Below, piece by piece: positions 61,800 to 64,000 of a DNA stretch of 64,000 nucleotides; the stretch's first letter is position 1; each line of letters begins with the position of its first letter. Origin of the DNA: Colocasia esculenta (lineage: Eukaryota; Streptophyta; Magnoliopsida; Alismatales; Araceae); assembly GCA_014218235.1 (NCBI GenBank), contig JACBKR010000781.1, forward strand, positions 372,001 through 436,000. The letters run 5' to 3'. The position numbers and the translations under genes were made by a program. The notes beneath the pieces were generated by a model. That model was not told the DNA's origin, searched no databases, and saw only the letters and a program-made list of their open reading frames with translations.

Positions 61800-63340
61800 A
61801 GGACGCCGAGCAGGCGGAGCATGTCACAGAAGGTACGGTTTTGCTTTTCGATGTGCACGCTCGGGTTTTGTTTGATACGGGTGCTACTCACTCGTTCATT
61901 TTCGAGCGGTTCGCTAGGCAGTTAGCCCTAGAGTCAGGCATAGAGTCTGAGGAGTTAGAGGTTCCTTTGTCTGTGCACACCCCTGCGGGTACGGTATCGA
62001 CTAGGAAGTGCATTCCGTCGTTACCTGTGTGCATTGAGGATAGATTCCTAGATGGGTGTTTCTTCTTGCTAAAGATGAAGGACTATAAGATGAAGGACTA
62101 TGATTGCATTCTTGGTCTGGATTGGCTAGAGGAGCACTATGCGTTAGTGGATTGTCGTCGGAAGAGGATTGTTTTCCGCATTCCTGGTGAGGACGAGTTC
62201 TCTCATCCCTTGCCAAAGAACTTAGCGGGAAGGTTAGTTATCTCTGCCATGAAGGCGATGTGCATGGTGAACAAGGGTTGTGACACATTTCTTGCCAGCG
62301 TTATGCTAGTACTCGATGCTAGTTCGTCACTGACTCTCGTAGAGATCGATGTGGTGCAGGATTTTCCAGATGTCTTTCCCGATGACTTGTCTGGATTGCC
62401 ACCGGATAGGGAGATAGAGTTCACTATAGAGTTGCTTCCAGGCACCTCTCCTATCTCGAAAGCCCCATATAGGATGGCACCTGCAGAATTAGCCGAGTTG
62501 AGGAAGCAATTGCAAGAATTGCTTGATAAGGGATTCATTCGCCCTAGTGTTTCCCCTTGGGGCGCACCTGTATTATTCGTCAAGAAGAAAGATGGGTCAC
62601 TTCGGTTGTGCATCGATTATAGGAAGTTGAACCAAGTGACTGTGAAGAACAGGTATCCCTTACCTCGGATTGATGATCTGTTTGACCAGTTGCAGGATGC
62701 ATCAGTCTTTTCTAAGATTGACTTGTGATCTGGTTATCATCAGCTGCGGATTAGGAGTGAGGATGTGTCCAAGACGGCATTTAGATCCCGTTACGGACAT
62801 TATGAGTTCTTGGTCCTTCCTTTCGGATTGACCAACGCCCCTGCAGCGTTCATGGATCTCATGAACCGGGTGTTTAGTCCGTATTTAGATAGCTTTGTTG
62901 TTGTGTTTATTGATGACGTGTTGGTCTATTCTCCGGATGAGGCCACACATCGTCAGCATTTGAGGTTAGTCTTAGAGGTTCTCCGTGAGCACAAGCTGTA
63001 TGCGAAGTACAGCAAGTGCGAGTTCTGGTTGTGCGAGGTTCACTTTCTCAGGCATGTGATCTCCGGCGCTGGTGTTGCAGTTGATCCAGCAAAGGTCCAG
63101 GCAGTTATGGATTGGGAGATTCCCCAGACTCCTTCGGAGATTCGTAGTTTCATTGGGTTAGCTGGTTATTATCGGCGATTCATTGAGGGTTTCTCATCCA
63201 TCGCCGCCCCTTTGACAAAGCTGACCCGGAAAGGTGAGAAGTTCGTATGGTCTGAGGCATGTGAGCGTAGCTTTCAGCTATTGAAGGCTAAGCTTACTTC
63301 TGCTCCGGTATTGGTATTGCCTAGTGGTCTAGAGGGCTTT
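61800..63340 (+). pseudogene. Gypsy protease and reverse transcriptase, one stop
   Basis: Protease (polyprotein cleavage) is seen by LFDTGATHSFI (DTG at 61,874) and ILGLDWL. RT follows: linker DFPDVFPDDLSGLPP, then FIRPSVSPWGAPVLFVKKKDG, LCIDYRKLN and SRYGHYEFLVLPFGLTNAPA, with the catalytic FIDDVLVYS near 62,906. A TGA at 62,726 splits RT between SKIDL and SGYHQ. A 15-bp in-frame duplication (62,072-62,086 and 62,087-62,101) repeats KMKDY in the protease. Apart from the stop the region is well preserved. Confidence 0.9.
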
Positions 63341-63737
63341 GCCATTATACGGATGCGTCTCGGATCGGGTTAGGCTGTGTACTCATGCAGCGAGAAGGGT
63401 AGTGGCTTATGCTTCTCGTCAGTTGAAGGAGCATGAGAGGAACTATCCGACTCATGATTTGGAGCTCGCAGCAGTGGTTCATGCACTAAAGATCTGGAGG
63501 CACTATCTTTATGGTGTCAGATTTGAGGTGTTTACCGACCACAAGAGCTTGAAGTATCTTTTCTCCCAAAAGGAATTAAACCTGAGGCAGAGAAGATGGA
63601 TTGAGTTCTTGAAGGACTATGACTTCGACCTTCAGTATCACCCTGGAAAGGCGAACGTCGTAGCGGATGCTCTTAGTAGAAGAGGTCTTCGCTCCAGCAG
63701 GATTGGAAGATGTTGGAGGATGCAGCGTGCTCTATGA
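63330..63737 (+). pseudogene. Gypsy RNase H, frameshifted
   Basis: YTDASRIGLG (near 63,345), then after a frameshift near 63,385 VVAYASRQLKEHERNYPTHD, LELAAVVHALKIWRHYL and FTDHKSLKYLF, ending in HPGKANVVADALSRR. These are the RNase H core of Ty3/gypsy pol. Two shifts within 50 bases break it. Confidence 0.88.
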
Positions 63738-64000
63738 CCGAGTTAGAGCCATCGCTGTGTCAGGCTTTTTAGCTCAGCTATCCCTTAGATCCTCAGTCTT
63801 GGATGAGGTGATTGAGCAGCAGAAAGCCGACCCTAGATTGTTAGAAGTGGGTAAGGCGGGCATTGCTCGTGATGAGGACGGTGTGATTAGATTTCAGCAC
63901 CGTGTTTGTGTCCCTGATGTAGTAGATGTCCGTGAGCATGTGTTAGCGGAGGCTCATAGATCGCGATTCTCTATTCATCCGGGTAACACTAAGATGTATC
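63738..64000 (+). pseudogene. Gypsy integrase start (zinc-binding region), truncated by window
   Basis: Frames reading VREHVLAEAHRSRFSIHPG then NTKMY at the last bases correspond to the N-terminal HHCC region of gypsy integrase. The catalytic core and any chromodomain lie beyond the window. Confidence 0.75.

Larger units (their letters stand above)
57032..64000 (+). mobile_element. Ty3/gypsy Tekay/Del-like chromovirus, 3' end outside window
   Basis: 5' LTR 57,032-60,315, PBS, gag, protease, RT, RNase H and the integrase zinc-finger start, in gypsy order. The long LTR, the initiator tRNA-Met PBS and the gag/protease type suit the Tekay/Del lineage. GTTCT (57,027-57,031) should be the left target duplication; the right one lies outside. 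Stops and frameshifts mark it as defective, although it is less decayed than the copia copy. Confidence 0.88.

Overview
The window is nuclear DNA of a flowering plant with a repeat-rich genome; I cannot assign the species. The grounds are one six-exon plant remorin gene, plant-type LTR retrotransposons (Ty1/copia SIRE-like, Ty3/gypsy Tekay/Del-like chromovirus) primed by initiator tRNA-Met, LINE and SINE remnants, a telo-box and long AT-rich spacers. No rRNA, tRNA gene, CRISPR array or bacterial-type operon was seen. Most open frames are shadows or retroelement debris.

Layout, 1-19.9 kb: spacer with old repeats. It holds a LINE fragment with a 3' A-tail (2.59-3.79 kb), two related gypsy-like LTR remnants in opposite orientation (3.8-5.2 kb minus, 15.2-16.4 kb plus), a copia-LTR-like remnant with CAATCGAT repeats (5.6-7.0 kb), a tRNA-derived SINE candidate (9.5-9.95 kb), a non-autonomous TIR transposon filled with GA and poly-G minisatellites (10,287-11,525) and a second copia-LTR-like remnant (17.6-18.6 kb).

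19.9-24.05 kb: the only intact cellular gene I can support, a remorin on the minus strand (six exons, 492 codons, every junction GT-AG), followed upstream by a GC-rich promoter/leader region. 24.06-26.5 kb: an AT-rich array of about ten ~178-bp units with an inverted-orientation flank.

27.7-64 kb: nested retrotransposons whose joints can be read from target-site duplications (TSDs). A fold-back repeat is split by a solo LTR (28,030-33,938, TSD TAAGT), which is itself split by another solo LTR (30,046-32,316, TSD CGAGC). A plus-strand Tekay-like LTR fragment starting at 34,876 is split at 36,304 by a 20.6-kb SIRE-like copia element (36,305-56,870). That element carries two more solo LTRs (40,395-43,936, TSD AAAAT; 49,881-53,123, TSD TTCAT). 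From 57,032 to the window end lies a Tekay-like gypsy element with 5' LTR, PBS, gag, protease, RT, RNase H and the start of integrase. All coding parts of both retroelements carry stops or frameshifts.

The observations I rate highest are two phase-0 GT-AG intron-like interruptions in the gypsy gag, and paired clusters of short perfect hairpins that flank the putative promoter inside several Tekay-like LTRs, with stem sequences that differ between subfamilies.
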